Below, piece by piece: positions 1 through 8,098 of a stretch of 64,000 nt of DNA. Made by a program: the position numbers and the translations under genes. Positions within the stretch are counted from its first letter, which is position 1, and every line of letters starts with the position of its first letter. The notes beneath the pieces were generated by a model that saw nothing but the letters and a program-made list of their open reading frames with translations, did no database searches and was not told where the DNA came from. The DNA comes from Rhodoferax sp. PAMC 29310 (GTDB lineage Bacteria; Pseudomonadota; Gammaproteobacteria; Burkholderiales; Burkholderiaceae_C), in assembly GCF_017948265.1 (NCBI RefSeq), contig NZ_CP072852.1, positions 1,488,001 to 1,552,000 of the forward strand, read 5' to 3'.

Positions 1-316
1 CGATAAACGACTCGTCAATCGAGTAAATCTCCTGCTGCGGGCCTAGGCCGGCGGCGAGACTCATCATGCGGTCGCTCAAGTCACCATACAGGGCAAAGTT
101 AGCCGACAGTGCGACCAACCCGTCAGAGTCGGCCAGGTGCTTGATCTTGAACCAGGGTGCCCCCATGGCAATGCCCAGGGCCTTGGCTTCGTTGCTGCGA
201 GCGATAGCACAGCCGTCGTTGTTGGACAGCACCACCACTGGTCGGTCCTGCAGGCTGGGGCGAAAGACGCGCTCACAGCTCACGTAAAAGTTGTTGCCGT
301 CCACCAAGGCGTACAT
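1..316 (-). CDS. umuC: UmuC, error-prone DNA polymerase V subunit (N-terminal part, cut by window edge)
   Basis: Y-family translesion polymerase that, with cleaved UmuD, copies past DNA damage during the SOS response. The visible 105 residues start [18 protein letters not shown] and carry the catalytic-palm aspartate (ALVDGNNFY), the [15 protein letters not shown] segment and the second acidic motif YSIDESF, all hallmarks of UmuC. The ATG at 316-314 lies 10 bases after the umuD stop, so the two genes form one operon. The rest of the gene (about 320 codons in the family) is outside the window. Function is from the family; the identification is secure. Confidence 0.93.
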   Translation of the reverse strand, partial: MYALVDGNNFYVSCERVFRPSLQDRPVVVLSNNDGCAIARSNEAKALGIAMGAPWFKIKHLADSDGLVALSANFALYGDLSDRMMSLAAGLGPQQEIYSIDESFI

Positions 317-326
317 GGGGCAGCAC

Positions 327-770
327 TCAGACGCGAAACTGCTTGATGGCGGCGATCACCACCCCCCAGATTTCCAGCGTCTGGCCATCTTTGGGAGTGA
401 TGTCGGCAAAGGTGGGGTTGGCGGCCTTGAGTTTGATGCGCCCGCCGCGCTGGTACAGGGTCTTGCACACAAAGTCGCCATCAACCACGGCCACCACCAC
501 CTGCCCGGAGCGCGGCGTGATGGCACGGTCCACCATCACCACATCGTTGTCAAAGATGCCCGCCTCAATCATGGATTCACCACGCACCCGCAGCAAATAG
601 GTGGCCTGAGGGTGGCGCATCAACTGCGCCATCAAGTCAACCCGCTGCACGACATGGTCCTCGGCAGGCGAGGGAAAGCCAGCCGTGATCCGGCATGGCA
701 GTGCATTTACCCAGAGTGGGGCCTGGGAAATTGGGACAGGCGTGTGGAGGTCTAGGATGGCGTGCGACAT
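327..770 (-). CDS. umuD: UmuD, LexA-like self-cleaving SOS protein
   Basis: 147 residues, the usual UmuD length. It is cleaved with the help of RecA filaments, and the product UmuD' joins UmuC to form Pol V. Visible motifs: the Ala30-Gly31 cleavage site in [13 protein letters not shown], the catalytic Ser66 in [11 protein letters not shown] and Lys103 in DGDFVCKTL. The ATG at 770 is the only start before the cleavage site. A perfect LexA box ends only 4 bases upstream of it, so little room is left for a ribosome binding site; a leaderless or nearly leaderless mRNA is possible (inference). Followed by umuC in the same operon. Confidence 0.95.
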   Translation of the reverse strand: MSHAILDLHTPVPISQAPLWVNALPCRITAGFPSPAEDHVVQRVDLMAQLMRHPQATYLLRVRGESMIEAGIFDNDVVMVDRAITPRSGQVVVAVVDGDFVCKTLYQRGGRIKLKAANPTFADITPKDGQTLEIWGVVIAAIKQFRV

Positions 771-774
771 ATGA

Positions 775-790
775 CTGTTGTTTTATACAG
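775..790 (-). promoter_or_regulatory. LexA (SOS) box in front of umuD
   Basis: CTGTTGTTTTATACAG matches the CTGT-N8-ACAG consensus exactly. On the minus strand its central part gives TATAAA, a possible -10 element overlapped by the operator, which would let LexA block the promoter directly. Spacing to the umuD ATG is 4 bases. Confidence 0.9.
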
Positions 791-1140
791 CATAGTATCC
801 CACCCCGTGTCATCACCCACTGCCTTCTTTTTAAGCGCAGCCCGCAAGCCTAGCACTGGCGCCACATCGAACAGTTGTTCAATGACTTATCCACAGCTTA
901 GACCACAGGTCGTGGGGGTAACTTGGTAAGAAGCCCCGGATTTAGGGTGTGACTGGAAGACCAGAATCAGGTTTGCCTCGGGATCAGACGATCATCTGTT
1001 TGTTGATTGAGGATTGACTCGAAACTGAAACTGGCCTAACCAAGCGAATTCCATTGGACAGCCCTACGCAGTAGCGGTCACGGTGTTTACCGGCCAAGAG
1101 CCGTTATGCTGCTTGGAAGAATCACCTCACGGAGCGCGCA
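791..1140. other. Intergenic region upstream of umuD and the dehydrogenase; contains a 24-bp motif repeated in the island
   Basis: No convincing gene. The 24-base motif at 899-922 recurs with two mismatches at 19957-19980, upstream of the SRAP gene inside the island. A short ribosome-binding-like CACGGAGCG precedes the dehydrogenase ATG at 1141. Confidence 0.5.
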
Positions 1141-2283
1141 ATGACAACACCTTCCCATCTCAGCGGCCTGCAACTTCGTTCACTGGTCAAAGCCACCGGT
1201 GAATTAGAACTGTCTCTCGTCAGTGTTGAGACTCCCCAGCCCGGCCCCGACGAAGTGGTGGTGCGCGTCGAGGCCACGCCCATCAATCCGTCGGACATTG
1301 GTCTGCTCTTTGGAGCGGCAGACTTGAGCAGTGCCAAAGCATCGGGGACAGAAAGTAGTCCGATGGTCACCATGCGCATCCCAGAACGCGCAATGAACAG
1401 CATGGTCGCCCGCGTGGGGCAATCGATGGCGGTGGGCAATGAAGGCGCTGGTGTTGTCGTGGCAACAGGCCACTCCCCGGCGGCGAAGGCTTTCATGGGC
1501 AAGACGGTGGCAATTTTGGGCGGCGCCATGTATGCCCAATACCGCACCATCAAGTTTGACCAGTGTCTCGAGCTGCCCGAAGGTGCCACCTCAGCCGATG
1601 GAGCATCCTGCTTCGTGAATCCATTGACCGCACTGGGCATGGTCGAGACCATGCGCCGGGAGGGTCATAAGGCACTGGTGCATACCGCAGCAGCGTCGAA
1701 TCTCGGACAAATGCTCAACAAGATCTGTATCAAAGACCAAATTGGCCTGGTCAACATCGTGCGCAAGCCTGAGCAGGCGGCCCTGTTAAAGGGCCTGGGT
1801 GCCCCATACGTGTGCGACGCCTCTTCGCCCACTTTCATGTCAGACCTGACCCAGGCGCTGGTGAATACAGGGGCTACCATCGCTTTTGATGCGACAGGTG
1901 GCGGCAAGCTGGCAGGCCAAATCCTGACCTGTATGGAGGCAGCGCTCAATAGCACTGCCGCCGAGTACAGCCGGTACGGCTCAACCACGCTCAAGCAGGT
2001 CTACATCTATGGCGGGCTGGATACGGGCCCGACAGAATTCGTGCGCAACTTTGGCTTCGCATGGAGCATGGGGGGCTGGTTACTCTTTCCATTTTTGCAG
2101 CGCCTGGGCGAGCCTGCTGTGCAGGTGCTTAAACAGCGCGTCGCGGCAGAATTGAAAACCACATTTTCCAGCAATTATTCGAAAGAAATTTCTTTGGCCG
2201 AAGCCCTGGAATTGGACGCGATTGCCGTTTACGGTCAGCGCTCCACTGGAACGAAGTACCTGATAAACCCTCACAAGACGTGA
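1141..2283 (+). CDS. Zinc-independent medium-chain dehydrogenase / quinone-oxidoreductase-like protein
   Basis: 380 residues of the medium-chain dehydrogenase superfamily, expected to be an NAD(P)H-dependent oxidoreductase in the cytoplasm; the substrate cannot be read from sequence. The N-terminal GroES-like half has PGPDEVVVRVEATPINPSD and VGNEGAGVVVATG. The Rossmann half has HTAAASNLGQMLNKI, a variant nucleotide-binding loop, and ATIAFDATGGGKLA. The cysteine and histidine ligands of the catalytic and structural zinc sites are absent, which points to the quinone oxidoreductase side of the family. It stands alone between umuDC and the island, with no evident operon partner. Confidence 0.8.
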   Translation: MTTPSHLSGLQLRSLVKATGELELSLVSVETPQPGPDEVVVRVEATPINPSDIGLLFGAADLSSAKASGTESSPMVTMRIPERAMNSMVARVGQSMAVGNEGAGVVVATGHSPAAKAFMGKTVAILGGAMYAQYRTIKFDQCLELPEGATSADGASCFVNPLTALGMVETMRREGHKALVHTAAASNLGQMLNKICIKDQIGLVNIVRKPEQAALLKGLGAPYVCDASSPTFMSDLTQALVNTGATIAFDATGGGKLAGQILTCMEAALNSTAAEYSRYGSTTLKQVYIYGGLDTGPTEFVRNFGFAWSMGGWLLFPFLQRLGEPAVQVLKQRVAAELKTTFSSNYSKEISLAEALELDAIAVYGQRSTGTKYLINPHKT

Positions 2284-2382
2284 ACCTGCTCGGTTTAACA
2301 GCTAACCAGTGCCATCAACCGATTCGATTGCGTTTCGGCTAGTACGGCATCGGCTTGGGCATTGACCTTTTAGCCCACGGCG

Positions 2383-2628
2383 ATGCCCAGTAAACCAGAC
2401 GAACAAATGAACGCACTACACCCCAAGAAGCTGCTGCTCTCCAAGTGGACAGCCGTCAAGCCCATCGCCAAAAACAAGCACTTTCTCGTGTCGAAGGTGA
2501 TCGAGCCCGATTTGCCCGAGGCTGCGATTGAATGGGTTGAATTGGAAGCGGTGTATTCAAAGCAGCAGATCCGCCTTGCATGGCGAGATCTGCGTGACGC
2601 ATCTCAGTGGAAGCAAGGGTGGGTCTGA
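2383..2628 (+). CDS. Small conserved Trp-rich protein (TIGR02450-like)
   Basis: 81 residues at most. The segment LHPKKLLLSKWTAVKPIAKN followed by KHFLVSKV and a C-terminal WRDLRDASQWKQGW resembles the short Trp-rich family TIGR02450, whose function is unknown. The real start may be the internal ATG at 2407 (MNALHPKKLL), because the first eight codons do not look like the family; neither start has a clear ribosome binding site. It is the last chromosomal gene before the island boundary. Confidence 0.65.
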   Translation: MPSKPDEQMNALHPKKLLLSKWTAVKPIAKNKHFLVSKVIEPDLPEAAIEWVELEAVYSKQQIRLAWRDLRDASQWKQGWV

Positions 2629-2857
2629 GGCAGTCTGCTGTGCTCGCAGTAATTTTCTCGACAATGCTCCACAACACCTGAACACATGAAGCCCAACTGG
2701 TAAGAACGACACATCCTGCAGGCAGCACTGGACTTTGCCTGCGGCATGCTAATGGTCTCGCGCATGCGGCAACTGGTGGTATCGCTATCGCTGTAGCGTA
2801 TGCTGGCGCTGCATTCGGGAAAGTTGCCTACAGATTGCCTACAGGTGGCACAAAACA

Positions 2858-2952
2858 AAAAAGCCTGCTATTTATTTAATAGCGGGCTTTCTTTACTTTA
2901 CTTGGGGTGGCTGATGGGGCTCGAACCCACGACAACAGGAATCACAATCCTG
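2858..2952 (-). repeat. Left attachment region (attL): copy of the tRNA-His 3' end plus terminator hairpin
   Basis: Positions 2899-2952 are identical over 54 bases to 21670-21723, which is the 3' two-thirds of the intact tRNA-His gene. The similarity continues without gaps through a terminator-like hairpin (2859-2890), with about 6 differences in the next 40 bases. The offset is 18,771 bp throughout. Such a duplicated tRNA 3' end beside an integrase gene marks the left end of an integrated element. The fragment lacks the 5' part of the tRNA and cannot make a functional tRNA. Confidence 0.9.
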
Positions 2953-3079
2953 ACTTTTTTATATTTCCCCTTGTTGATTCGAGTAGTAAAATCTATAGAA
3001 ATCAATATCTTAAACACACTGCACTGTACAAGTAAACAGCTAAGTCGTTGATTGATATTCATCAAAATAGTGTAAATTT

Positions 3080-3103
3080 GGCTACATGGTGGCTACATGG
3101 AGT
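3080..3103 (+). promoter_or_regulatory. Putative integrase arm-type binding repeats, left end
   Basis: Two adjacent copies of GGCTACATGG separated by one base, followed by AGT. The same 24-base arrangement, with 2 differences, is at 21597-21620 near the right end. Short direct repeats near both attachment sites are the expected form of tyrosine-integrase arm sites. Function inferred. Confidence 0.55.
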
Positions 3104-3127
3104 GACCAGCAAGTCATTAAGAGGTAA

Positions 3128-4498
3128 ATGATGGCACGACCGCCCAAAGACCAAGCGCCAGACCTGAGCGAAGCGCAAGACCTGACAGCCGGTTTAATCG
3201 AGCGCCTGACCTGCCCTAGCGATAGGACTCAAGCCTTCCTACGTGACACCAAGGCGCCCGGCCTGCGCGTGCGTGTAACTACTGCTGGCGCTAAATCGTT
3301 CGTGTTTGAGGCCAAGCTGAACCGGCAGACCATACGGCGCACCATCGGGGACGTTCGCGCCTGGAGCATTGACGCCGCCCGCAATGAAGCGCGCCGACTG
3401 CGCGTGACATTGGATGCTGGCACAGACCCCCGCGAGGTAGAGCGCGATCGACAAGCCGCCGCCGTTGAAAAGCAGGCCGCCGCTGTTGCCAAGGTGGAAG
3501 CCGACAGGGTGGCAGCCCTGACCGTGGGCGAAGTCTGGACCGCCTACCTGATAGAGCGAAAGCCATATTGGGGTGACCTGCACTACCGAGACCATATTGA
3601 CAAGGCCAAGGCCGGGGGCTTACCGTCTGGCCGCCGTGGTGGTGGCAAACAACTGACCACGCCGGGGCCGCTGGCCGCGTTGATGCCGATGGCATTGAAA
3701 GACCTCGATCAAGGGACCATTGAACGCTGGGCCGCCAGTGAAGGGAAAACCCGCGCATCATCTGCTCGCCTTGCCTGGCGGCTGCTAACCGTCTTTCTGA
3801 CGTGGTGCTTTGAACAGCCCGAATATGCCTCCTTACTGCCCGCCAAGAACCCAGCCAAGACTAAGAAGGCCCGTGAGTCATTGGGTAAGGCTGGAACCAA
3901 ATCGGACGTGCTGCAGCGCGAGCAGCTAGGCGTGTGGTTCGCCGCCGTGCAACAACTTCAAAACCCAGTGATTTCCGCCTGCCTGCAAATGATGCTGCTG
4001 ACTGGTGCCCGGCCGGGCGAAGTGCTGGCGCTGCGATGGGAGGACGTGAACACACAGTGGAAGGGAGTCAGGATACGCGACAAGGTGGAGGGCAACCGCG
4101 AGATACCGGCAACGCCGTACATGCTGCACCTGCTGGCCACACTGCCCCGCCGCACGATGAAAGACAAAAAAGGCAATCCAGTTGCTAACCCTTGGGTGTT
4201 TTCCAGCCCTACCAGTGCCAGCGGTTGCCTGACCGAGCCCAACAACCCACACACCCGCGCCTGCACGTCTGCGGGCCTTAAAGGGCTTACCCTGCATGGC
4301 TTGCGCCGGTCATTTTCGAGCCTGACCGAGTGGCTGGAAGTGCCTGCCGGGGTTGTGGCGCAGATACAAGGCCACAAGCCGAGCGCCACGGCTGAAAAGC
4401 ATTACAAGGTGCGCCCGCTGGAACTACTGCGGGTTCACCATGAGCGAATGGAGGCTTGGATTTTGGAACAGGCAGGGATTTCCTTCGCGCCTGGTTGA
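3128..4498 (+). CDS. int: P4-type tyrosine-family integrase
   Basis: 456 residues, typical for P4-like island integrases. It catalyses site-specific recombination between the element and the tRNA-His 3' end. The N-terminal DUF4102-like arm-binding region spans about residues 30-100 (DTKAPGLRVRVTTAGAKSF). The core-binding domain covers about 130-245 and the catalytic domain about 260-440. Catalytic residues seen: Arg295 (LTGARPGEVLALRW), His390 and Arg393 (LHGLRRSF), His416 (GHKPSAT) and nucleophile Tyr426 (AEKHY). Start at the first of two tandem ATGs, preceded by AAGAGGTAA. It lies just inside attL and reads into the element. All catalytic residues are present, so it is probably active. Confidence 0.95.
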   Translation: MMARPPKDQAPDLSEAQDLTAGLIERLTCPSDRTQAFLRDTKAPGLRVRVTTAGAKSFVFEAKLNRQTIRRTIGDVRAWSIDAARNEARRLRVTLDAGTDPREVERDRQAAAVEKQAAAVAKVEADRVAALTVGEVWTAYLIERKPYWGDLHYRDHIDKAKAGGLPSGRRGGGKQLTTPGPLAALMPMALKDLDQGTIERWAASEGKTRASSARLAWRLLTVFLTWCFEQPEYASLLPAKNPAKTKKARESLGKAGTKSDVLQREQLGVWFAAVQQLQNPVISACLQMMLLTGARPGEVLALRWEDVNTQWKGVRIRDKVEGNREIPATPYMLHLLATLPRRTMKDKKGNPVANPWVFSSPTSASGCLTEPNNPHTRACTSAGLKGLTLHGLRRSFSSLTEWLEVPAGVVAQIQGHKPSATAEKHYKVRPLELLRVHHERMEAWILEQAGISFAPG

Positions 4499-4529
4499 CA
4501 AACGCATTACTTGGCGGTGCGCCGGACGG

Positions 4530-4723
4530 CCTATCTTGGATACATCGCCTATCTTGGATACATAACCTATCTTGGATACATAACCTATCTTGGATACATA
4601 ACCTATCTTGGATACATAGCCTATCTTGGATACATAGCCTATCTTGGATACATAGCCTATCTTGGATACATAGCCTATCTTGGATACATAGCCTATCTTG
4701 GATACATAGCCTATCTTGGATAG
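4530..4723 (+). repeat. Iteron-like tandem array, 18-bp unit, 10 full copies plus a partial
   Basis: Unit CCTATCTTGGATACATAG, repeated with only one- or two-base changes; the first copy ends in TCG, the next three in TAA and the rest in TAG. It begins 31 bases after the integrase stop and ends about 115 bases before an XRE regulator gene. Copies abut without spacers, so it is not CRISPR. Size and layout resemble replication iterons or a multi-site protein binding array. Because the unit is a multiple of three, open frames run through it on both strands, but these are low-complexity artefacts. Confidence 0.9.
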
Positions 4724-4839
4724 CTACCGGCCCAACAAGCTTGGCAACTTGGAGAACGTCAAAATAACAAGATTTACGTTTTTTTGTCGCAAACATTTTG
4801 GTGGTAAATTGATAATTTTTCATTGTGGAATCATAGAAA

Positions 4840-5217
4840 ATGTTAGTCAGAGACCAACTCAAAATCCGCATGGACCATCTCAATATGCCTGTCAGTGAGC
4901 TCGCTAAGAGACTGGGCGTGTCCGGCCAAAGTGTTCGCCACTGGCTGTCTGGGCGCAGCTTCCCAGGGAAAGCCAAATGCAACCTAATCGAAGATGCGCT
5001 CACCTTCAAACTCGACTTCAGCGAGGGGGAGTCAACCCAAAGCATCACCGTCGAACAATCACTCAAGGAGACAGGCGTAAAGACCCTCCTCGCCATCAGC
5101 AAGCTGCCACCGCAGGTACAGCTACTGTTCTCCAATCTGGCTGCCGAGTTCGTTGCGATGCACACCGCTTCAAAGACGCCCGAGCCTTGGAAAGGCACCG
5201 ATTCAGATGATGCATAA
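4840..5217 (+). CDS. XRE-family helix-turn-helix regulator
   Basis: 125 residues. Residues 6-40 form an XRE-type helix-turn-helix (RDQLKIRMDHLNMPVSELA then KRLGVSGQSVRHWLSGRSFP), followed by an acidic, mostly helical tail with no recognised domain. It probably represses or regulates element functions such as excision or mobilization, and it may read the adjacent 18-bp array (inference from position only). The upstream 100 bases are AT-rich (ACATTTTGGTGGTAAATTGA), a likely promoter region. Base composition is lower in GC than the neighbouring integrase. Confidence 0.8.
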   Translation: MLVRDQLKIRMDHLNMPVSELAKRLGVSGQSVRHWLSGRSFPGKAKCNLIEDALTFKLDFSEGESTQSITVEQSLKETGVKTLLAISKLPPQVQLLFSNLAAEFVAMHTASKTPEPWKGTDSDDA

Positions 5218-5324
5218 GCCCGTCCGCGGCCGTCCGAAAAGACCGCTCGCTTAAACGACGGACGAAACTCCGGACAATCCCGCTAATATGCCCAACCTTT
5301 TTTGAGAGTTGAACGGAAGTCTGA

Positions 5325-6050
5325 ATGAATCAAGAAATTAATCAAAATACAAAGAAGAAAAAATATGCAGATGAAAAGGTGATCGACTGGATTCAGGAGC
5401 AACCCAAAGACGAATTTGCAAAAACCAAAGAACAGCAGCTAGAAGAAGCTGAATTTGCTATTTCATGGATTGAATCAATCACGCGAGCCGACCACTGGTT
5501 TTCGATGCCTGTAATTGACCCACTAGAGGCTGCAATGCTGCTGTGTCAAGTCAATCCGAACGAGGCAACTGAAGATGTCTTCCTCCGTTTGGAAACCTAC
5601 CGGGAGGATGGGGCTTCGATTGAGTCGTCACCACAAGATCACAAAGAAATACTGCAGCAACTGCAGACTCTGCAAAGACATGACTCAACTCCGCGGACGT
5701 TGATTCAATGGTGGCAAGCTGCAAAAGACAGAGGAATAAAGCATCACTCATGGATTGACAGGTATATCAAAGCAACCGGGAGAACCGATGGCGCCGGACA
5801 GCCGACCGTCACAGTGAAAGAGACTGCCAAAGAGCGTCGAACACGATGGCTCGAATGGTTCGAGGCAGTCGGTGGCCGTGGTGCCTTGGAGCGAGTCTAT
5901 GAAAGGGAACTGCTACTCAACCCCAAGGCGGACCGTTCAGCTATTGGAAAGGCAATCAAAAAAGCCGATAAGGAAAGACATGAAGAAACCCGGAATGGCA
6001 TGTGGAACGGGCTTGAGACGAGGGTAAAAGACGGCAAAAAACTACCGTAA
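5325..6050 (+). CDS. Hypothetical island protein, 241 aa
   Basis: Not recognised. It is a soluble, charged protein with a Lys-rich N-terminus (QNTKKKKYADEK) and a segment WIESITRADHWFSMPVIDPL followed by EAAMLLCQVNPNE, a style I associate with hypothetical proteins of integrated elements and prophages. The C-terminal half is highly charged and helical (ETAKERRTRWLEWFEAVGG, then KAIKKADKERHEE) and could bind nucleic acid (inference). Placed between the XRE regulator and the AlpA-like gene, in the same direction; 274 bases separate the start from the array-side gene start region and no operon overlap is seen. Confidence 0.7.
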   Translation: MNQEINQNTKKKKYADEKVIDWIQEQPKDEFAKTKEQQLEEAEFAISWIESITRADHWFSMPVIDPLEAAMLLCQVNPNEATEDVFLRLETYREDGASIESSPQDHKEILQQLQTLQRHDSTPRTLIQWWQAAKDRGIKHHSWIDRYIKATGRTDGAGQPTVTVKETAKERRTRWLEWFEAVGGRGALERVYERELLLNPKADRSAIGKAIKKADKERHEETRNGMWNGLETRVKDGKKLP

Positions 6051-6190
6051 GTCACCCGGAACATACCCGGACCCTGGTTTGGTTCGCCAATGGAAAGGAA
6101 CTTGAGAAGTTACCCCATCGGACGGGGGTAGATACCCCAAAGGTCCACTGAATTCTTTCCACAAGCCGATATGGCTATAGAAAGTAACTC

Positions 6191-6400
6191 ATGACGACCA
6201 TTGCTCATCAACAATTCCCCGACCTTTTGGCAGAACAGCGCCCGACGGTTGACACGGCGACAGCTGCTCACTGGCTTTCCCGCCGCCCTCAGACAATGCG
6301 ATTCTGGGCGCTTACCGGGCACCCTATCCAGCCCCGGCGAGTCAACGGGCGTCTAGCCTGGCCGACTGTTGAAATCAAGCGTTTGCTGGGGGTGGCGTAA
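6191..6400 (+). CDS. Small AlpA/excisionase-like DNA-binding protein
   Basis: 69 residues. RPTVDTATAAHWLSRRPQTM then RFWALTGHPIQPRRVNGRLAW fits a winged-helix excisionase/AlpA-type fold (a table-lookup helix followed by the P-R-R-V-N-G-R-x-x-W wing). AlpA-type proteins activate integrase or excision of P4-like elements. The stop TAA shares its last base with the ATG of the next gene (TAATG), indicating translational coupling. First gene of a three-gene operon ending in the relaxase. Confidence 0.75.
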   Translation: MTTIAHQQFPDLLAEQRPTVDTATAAHWLSRRPQTMRFWALTGHPIQPRRVNGRLAWPTVEIKRLLGVA

Positions 6401-6732
6401 TGCAGTGCGGCGTATTCCCCTCTAAACACAACTCCGTTACAGCCGATATATTGGCCCGATTGATTCAAGGTGATAAGTTGACCAGCCTGAATACCGTATT
6501 TGACGCCAGCACCACCAGGCTTGCCCCAAAAATTCACGTACTCAAGCACAAGAATGGATGGGAGGTTTTGTCTACACCTTCAGTCATTCATACTGTTGAT
6601 GGGCGCATCACCGGGGTCAGCGAGTACACCCTTTCTGCCGCCAGCATCGAAGCCGCGATGTCCAATGGCGGGGCCCAGTACTGCCAGAAGGTTTGGGTCG
6701 CCCGAGATAGGCTGCGTCGAGGGCTGCAGTGA
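6400..6732 (+). CDS. Hypothetical mobilization-operon protein, 110 aa
   Basis: Function not recognised. The N-terminal 35 residues (SVTADILARLIQGDKLTSLN) look like a short helical DNA-binding region; the middle (KNGWEVLSTPSVIHTVDGRI) and end (ASIEAAMSNGGAQYCQKVW) are compact and probably one small domain. Its start overlaps the previous stop by one base and its stop overlaps the relaxase GTG by four (GTGA), so it is co-translated with both. Position suggests a relaxosome accessory factor (inference). Confidence 0.75.
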   Translation: MQCGVFPSKHNSVTADILARLIQGDKLTSLNTVFDASTTRLAPKIHVLKHKNGWEVLSTPSVIHTVDGRITGVSEYTLSAASIEAAMSNGGAQYCQKVWVARDRLRRGLQ

Positions 6733-7982
6733 CAGCGGGCTCGTACTCGAAGGACTTGTACTTCTTTAGCGTCGGCACCATCGGCCGATCCACGAGAGAT
6801 GGGCGCAAGCCTTCGACACTTCTTCAGGCCGCACGTCACAACCGCCGGGCGATTCAGGCTGAGCTCGGAGCCGACAGCCACATCGACCCAGAGCGTATCT
6901 GCCTGAATGAGACGCTTGCTGGGCCAGCGACACCGGCTGAGGTGGTAGCGCTGGCGCATAGCTCAATGATCAGCGCTGGTGTGGTCGTGGAAAAACTGCG
7001 GAAGGATTACGCGCAGGCCGTCGAGTTTTTATTCAGCCTGTCCGCGGATACTGAAGTCGACATCAGAGACTACTTTCAGCGATGCGTGGACTGGGTGGGT
7101 GAGCGGTTCGGCGCAGCCAACATACTGAGTGCTGACATCCACCGGGACGAGTCGGTGCCGCACTGCCATGTGCTGCTGTTGCCTCTAGTGGACGGGATGA
7201 TGCACGGCAGCAAATTAATAGTCAGGCCGGAATTGGCCAAGCTGCGCGTGTCGTTTGAGCGGGACGTTGCGCGCAGGTTTGGGCTCAAGAAGCCCGTAGG
7301 CCGATTGACTGGCGCGACGCGCGGACGTGCTGCGCGACTGGTGTTGGAGCGACTCGAGTCAACTCAAGACGCGGTGATGAAGAGTGCGCTGTGGCTGACG
7401 ACACGCAGAGCTATTGAGCATGATCCAACGCCTTACCTGGCTGTGCTTGGCATTGATATCCAACCAGACAAGTCGGCGCGCAAGGCAAAGACGATGACGG
7501 ACATCTTTACCAGCCCAGGTAAAGGGCCTAAGGCTGAGCCATTCAGCAGAATTGTGATGGATGTCTATCCCGGAAAACCAATAGGTTTTGCGCCGCGGTG
7601 GGCTAGCACCGCCGGTGGCAACAACGCGGCAACCGATCCCGAGAAACCAATAGGTCTCTCTGGCTGCCATGAAGGGGAGCGAAACCTATCCTGTGTAGGT
7701 TTCGCTCCGTCATCTGCCGTATTTCTGTCACCCATTCCTGGCGAGCCCATGAGCCTGCAAGGACCTGAAGCTGATGATGATTATGATTATGATGATGTCG
7801 CTATGGCAGAGTCTGACAGCACTCATGACTGCGAAGCTTCAACGGCCGCTCCAAGGGCTCGGTGGGCACACGCGGCAAACAATAGCTGCCAGAAAAAGCC
7901 GACTTTCCCCGCCTCGTGTCCCTGTTGCCTATTCCACCGTGAATGCAACCCCCAATGCAACCTCACGGCATTGGATTTCTGA
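6729..7982 (+). CDS. MobV-type relaxase (Pre/Mob family)
   Basis: 417 residues. Relaxases of this family nick the element at its oriT and start transfer with help from another element's secretion system. The defining MobV motif HxDExxPHxH is present as HRDESVPHCH at residues 138-147. A conserved N-terminal segment precedes it (RHNRRAIQAELGADSHIDPE). The relaxase domain seems to end near residue 250; the remaining 165 residues are low-similarity, with an Asp/Tyr run (DDDYDYDD) and Cys-rich end. Three hairpin sequences lie in this tail (7574-7708). GTG start overlaps the upstream stop. Confidence 0.85.
   Translation: MTAGSYSKDLYFFSVGTIGRSTRDGRKPSTLLQAARHNRRAIQAELGADSHIDPERICLNETLAGPATPAEVVALAHSSMISAGVVVEKLRKDYAQAVEFLFSLSADTEVDIRDYFQRCVDWVGERFGAANILSADIHRDESVPHCHVLLLPLVDGMMHGSKLIVRPELAKLRVSFERDVARRFGLKKPVGRLTGATRGRAARLVLERLESTQDAVMKSALWLTTRRAIEHDPTPYLAVLGIDIQPDKSARKAKTMTDIFTSPGKGPKAEPFSRIVMDVYPGKPIGFAPRWASTAGGNNAATDPEKPIGLSGCHEGERNLSCVGFAPSSAVFLSPIPGEPMSLQGPEADDDYDYDDVAMAESDSTHDCEASTAAPRARWAHAANNSCQKKPTFPASCPCCLFHRECNPQCNLTALDF
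7574..7708. repeat. Three consecutive hairpins with a shared AAACC...GGT core
   Basis: Hairpin 1: AAAACC-AATA-GGTTTT at 7574-7589. Hairpin 2: GAGAAACC-AATA-GGTCTCTC at 7641-7660 (one mismatch). Hairpin 3: a perfect 13-bp inverted repeat, arms 7676-7688 and 7696-7708, loop TCCTGTG. All lie inside the relaxase 3' end. They could be a relaxase target, a folded-mRNA signal or small mobile repeats; the sequence does not decide. Confidence 0.7.
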
Positions 7983-8098
7983 GGTGGATATGATGCAGCG
8001 AACGGGAAGCATCTACGTTCCAAGCTGCATACCCCGCAAAGAACATTGGCGAGCTGCTGCGCAATTGACAAACCATGTTGCGCCAGTTTTGGCAGCGG

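Noticed and set aside
4530..4723. Possible CRISPR array
   Set aside because: Units abut directly with no unique spacers, and no cas genes are nearby.
4287..5198. Long minus-strand frame (303 aa) across the 18-bp array, and plus-strand frames with Y-L-G-Y-I repeats
   Set aside because: The 18-bp unit has no stop in several frames, so open frames arise automatically; products are pure repeats and overlap the integrase end and the XRE gene.
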